Shown here one piece after another: positions 5,211 through 7,687 of a DNA stretch of 7,687 bases (positions are counted from its first letter, which is position 1; each line of letters opens with the position of its first letter). Where the stretch lies: assembly GCF_000272405.2 (NCBI RefSeq), contig NZ_AJZM02000103.1, positions 1 through 7,687 on the forward strand, written 5' to 3'. Under the pieces are notes generated by a model that ran no database searches, was not told the origin of the DNA, and saw nothing but the letters and a program-made list of their open reading frames with translations. Source of the stretch: Vibrio tasmaniensis 1F-187 (GTDB lineage Bacteria; Pseudomonadota; Gammaproteobacteria; Enterobacterales; Vibrionaceae). Position numbers and translations under genes: made by a program.

Positions 5211-7436
5211 TCAGTTAGTTAATCGACTTCCTAAACCACTCACTCGCTCTGTTTTTACCTTAATACCACGCTTCAATACATTGGTATCACTGAACATCAT
5301 CAGTCGTTTCTTAGCACGTGTAATACCCGTATAGATAAGTTCTCGCGTTAAAATAGGGCTGAAGTCTGGCGGTAAGATCATTAAGGTCAGATCAAATTCA
5401 CTGCCTTGAGATTTGTGTATCGTCATTGCATACGCGGTTTCATGATCAGGCACTCGACTTGGTAGTACAGCTTTTACACTGCCATCGGGCAATTCAAAGT
5501 ACACCTTTAATCGAGGGGCTGAGTTATCATCAATTGAAGAAGAGCTACTTACATCAGCCTCAAGCATACAGATACCAATATCACCATTGTATAAACCTAA
5601 GCCATGATCATTGCGCGTTACCATTACTGGTCGCCCGTGATACCACAATTCATCGTTGTGCGGATTCACCAAGCGTCTTGCGGCAAGTGCCCTTTCGATT
5701 CTGTGGTTGAGGCCTTTAACACCAAAGTCACCTTCGCGAATGGAACACAGCAACCGACACTGGCTGAACAAATCGAGAACCGATTTCGCTCTCGCTTCTT
5801 GAGTTTCTAGCTCTTCCAATGGCACATTCATTCGGTTCAGATACGCACCATACTCATTAACTAAAGTACGTAGCATCAAGTTATAGCTGTCACTCGACAA
5901 GGGATGATTCTCAATATCCGCAAACCCTTTCGCAAACACTTGATCGACCTGATTAGCAGAGCCGTTATTGATCGCCTTTGCCAACTGTCCGATACCTGAA
6001 CGTGCATCAAAACGGTAACTCTTCTGCAGCATACACAAACTATCTGCAATCGCAGGAGGGTTAAACGATCCTGTTTTGAGCTGCCTTGGTTTAGCTATCG
6101 CATCAAAGCCTGTCATTTCCGCAATCAAGTTACCTTGCGCTGTGCTGTAGCCTGTTGAATTAAACGAGCAGATATCACCCAACACAGCACCAGCTTCTAC
6201 TGAAGCGAGCTGGTTTTTATCACCAAGCAGAATCAACCTTGCGTGTTCAGGGAGTGCATCCACCAGCTTATACATCATGGATAAGTCGACCATCGATGCT
6301 TCATCCACCACCAAGATATCAAGGTGAAGTGGATTACGTCGGTTGTGTCTAAACTCCGCTCGATTAGGAATAGCACCGAGCAGTCTGTGCAAGGTACTCG
6401 ATTCCGTCGGTATGTTGGCCTTCACTTCAAGTGCTAAAGGCAGTTGCTCAATCGCTTTACCAATCGACTCGGTTAAACGTGCCGCCGCTTTACCTGTCGG
6501 AGCCACCAGCTTGATCGTCGGTATTTTACCTTGGCTGAGTGATTGCTCGACCATCGCCGACAGTAACTTAGTTACCGTGGTCGTTTTACCGGTACCCGGC
6601 CCACCAGAAATCACCGCGAAGCGACGACTTAACGCCACCGCTGCCGCTACTTTTTGCCAATTCAAACAAACAGATAACGGCACTAGACTATCCAGCACAT
6701 CTAAATCGGTCACTTGTTTGGCTTGAACAATCGCTTGATCGATAGAACCCCAATCCAAAGCCTGTTCGTCGACAATATCTAGATGGTCACACACTAACTG
6801 TTGACGCAACACCTGAGAGGTTTGTTGGTTTACTTCAGCTTTGGCTAAGGCATTAAACAGAAAATGGTAACTACGTGCAAAAAGCTGATTGAGCGTTTCA
6901 GTCAGAGCCTTCTTCTGCTCAATATTGAACTCTACTGGCTTACTTAAACGGTTTAGAGTTTCAGCCAACACAACTTCGTAGTTCCAATAACGCTGTAAGT
7001 AGACACGTTGTCCATCAAACATTAGCGGCTTAATGCAGTCATTCGTTGTTCCAACTAGGTTAGATGATTGCAGAACAGTCACCCAATCAATACCCAACAG
7101 TTTTTGGTTCAATTGCAGTGCCGTTTCACCGTACAAACCAAGCAACTGGGCTAGATCTGTCGTTAGTTCAGGGCCTGCCTTATGCTGCTGTATAAGCTGA
7201 GTACAAATATGCCCCTTGCCTAATTCATGGCTTACAACGCCAGCTAGAAACCCGATCTCTTGAGAATGACTCGTCGCTTGCTGAGCAATAAAACGAGCAA
7301 ACTGATAATCCAGCTGACGAATTGAACCTTTGTCCGCTAGGAACTTTAATACATCCATGAGCTGCTCAGGGATAAGTGAAACTGGCTTAACAGAATTCGC
7401 TGTTTCTATGGTGGTATTAGTGGTCGTTGTTGTCAT
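5211..7436 (-). CDS. recD: Exodeoxyribonuclease V alpha subunit RecD, 5'-3' helicase
   Basis: The fast 5'-3' helicase subunit of RecBCD, which processes double-strand DNA ends in recombinational repair. The superfamily 1B motifs are intact: GGPGTGKT (278-285, Walker A), APTGKAAAR (312-320), VVDEAS (376-381, Walker B), LGDKNQLASVEAGAVLGD (404-421), SYRF (473-476), YAMTIHKSQGSEFD (669-682) and YTGITRAKKRL (702-712). At 741 residues it is about 130 longer than E. coli RecD (608). The extra length comes from a Thr-rich N-terminus (residues 1-25), an insertion at about 190-255 before NWQKVAAAVAL, and a Ser-rich linker near 629-640. The ATG overlaps the recB stop codon by one base (TAATG), indicating translational coupling. 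A GGGG 9 bases upstream can serve as ribosome site. It converges with the small ORF and argA. No clear minus-strand terminator was found after it. Confidence 0.97.
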   Translation of the reverse strand: MTTTTTNTTIETANSVKPVSLIPEQLMDVLKFLADKGSIRQLDYQFARFIAQQATSHSQEIGFLAGVVSHELGKGHICTQLIQQHKAGPELTTDLAQLLGLYGETALQLNQKLLGIDWVTVLQSSNLVGTTNDCIKPLMFDGQRVYLQRYWNYEVVLAETLNRLSKPVEFNIEQKKALTETLNQLFARSYHFLFNALAKAEVNQQTSQVLRQQLVCDHLDIVDEQALDWGSIDQAIVQAKQVTDLDVLDSLVPLSVCLNWQKVAAAVALSRRFAVISGGPGTGKTTTVTKLLSAMVEQSLSQGKIPTIKLVAPTGKAAARLTESIGKAIEQLPLALEVKANIPTESSTLHRLLGAIPNRAEFRHNRRNPLHLDILVVDEASMVDLSMMYKLVDALPEHARLILLGDKNQLASVEAGAVLGDICSFNSTGYSTAQGNLIAEMTGFDAIAKPRQLKTGSFNPPAIADSLCMLQKSYRFDARSGIGQLAKAINNGSANQVDQVFAKGFADIENHPLSSDSYNLMLRTLVNEYGAYLNRMNVPLEELETQEARAKSVLDLFSQCRLLCSIREGDFGVKGLNHRIERALAARRLVNPHNDELWYHGRPVMVTRNDHGLGLYNGDIGICMLEADVSSSSSIDDNSAPRLKVYFELPDGSVKAVLPSRVPDHETAYAMTIHKSQGSEFDLTLMILPPDFSPILTRELIYTGITRAKKRLMMFSDTNVLKRGIKVKTERVSGLGSRLTN

Positions 7437-7687
7437 TATAGAAGCCCCATCTGTCCAGTTTCATTGTCATTCAATTGTGCTGAACGCCTGTCTATCACTT
7501 TACCGTCAATCAATTGATCCATTTCATCGAGCAAAGCCAATGTAGGTTTCGCCGAGAAAATACCTTGTTGAGATTGGCCGTCCATTCCTCTTAAAAACAA
7601 GTAATAAACCCCACCAAAATGTTGTTCATAACTGTAATCTGCAACGCGGCTGCGTAAGAAGCGGTGCAGAGCCAACGCGTAGATTTG
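7436..7687 (-). CDS. recB: Exodeoxyribonuclease V beta subunit RecB, C-terminal end (partial)
   Basis: Only the last 83 codons and the stop lie in the window; the gene enters from the right edge, so the apparent start at 7675 is an internal TTG for Leu. The fragment begins QIYALALHRFLRSR and continues through EQHFGGVYYLFLRGMDG. It closely matches the end of E. coli RecB, including the Q-x-Y-x-LALHR motif that closes its nuclease domain. RecB is the 3'-5' helicase and nuclease subunit of RecBCD. The last 45 or so residues (after QQGIF) diverge from E. coli. The stop overlaps the recD ATG, so the two subunits are made from one transcript. Confidence 0.95.
   Translation of the reverse strand, partial: QIYALALHRFLRSRVADYSYEQHFGGVYYLFLRGMDGQSQQGIFSAKPTLALLDEMDQLIDGKVIDRRSAQLNDNETGQMGLL

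Noticed and set aside
6343..6726. A 127-codon plus-strand open frame inside recD
   Set aside because: It is antisense to the conserved helicase motif region of recD, has no family resemblance and is best explained as a shadow of that gene.

Overview
The window looks like a chromosomal segment of a Vibrio species. The ordinary genes read closely like their Vibrionaceae and Enterobacteriaceae homologues, and one gene resembles the DUF2850 family known from vibrios. The base composition is moderate. Gene order follows the Escherichia coli csdE - tcdA (csdL) - mltA - (metZWV, amiC) - argA - recD - recB neighbourhood. Here a small membrane protein gene stands where E. coli has the initiator tRNAs and amiC, and a roughly 570-base interval with a small unrecognised gene separates the convergent argA and recD genes. 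The species cannot be fixed from this sequence alone.

Layout from left to right. Bases 1-61 hold a heptamer tandem repeat cut by the window edge and a plus-strand intrinsic terminator for a gene lying off the left end. On the minus strand follow csdE (sulfur acceptor) and, upstream of it in the same direction, tcdA (tRNA ct6A dehydratase), probably one transcription unit. A minus-strand terminator separates tcdA from mltA (lipoprotein lytic transglycosylase). Two overlapping palindromes lie upstream of mltA, then the DUF2850-like membrane protein gene. argA (N-acetylglutamate synthase) is divergent from it, and two degenerate ARG-box-like sites with canonical spacing sit just before its GTG start. 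The interval 4640-5210 contains an AT-rich dyad, two TATAAT boxes, several hairpins, a 63-codon ORF and a plus-strand terminator. recD and the last 83 codons of recB occupy the right end on the minus strand, with overlapping stop and start codons.

Functionally, CsdE and TcdA belong to the same tRNA modification route: CsdA/CsdE sulfur handling supports TcdA in converting t6A37 to cyclic t6A. MltA trims peptidoglycan, ArgA commits glutamate to arginine synthesis, and RecB/RecD are subunits of the RecBCD recombination nuclease-helicase. Most of the window is core chromosome. The least explained part is the small gene and its structured upstream region between argA and recD.
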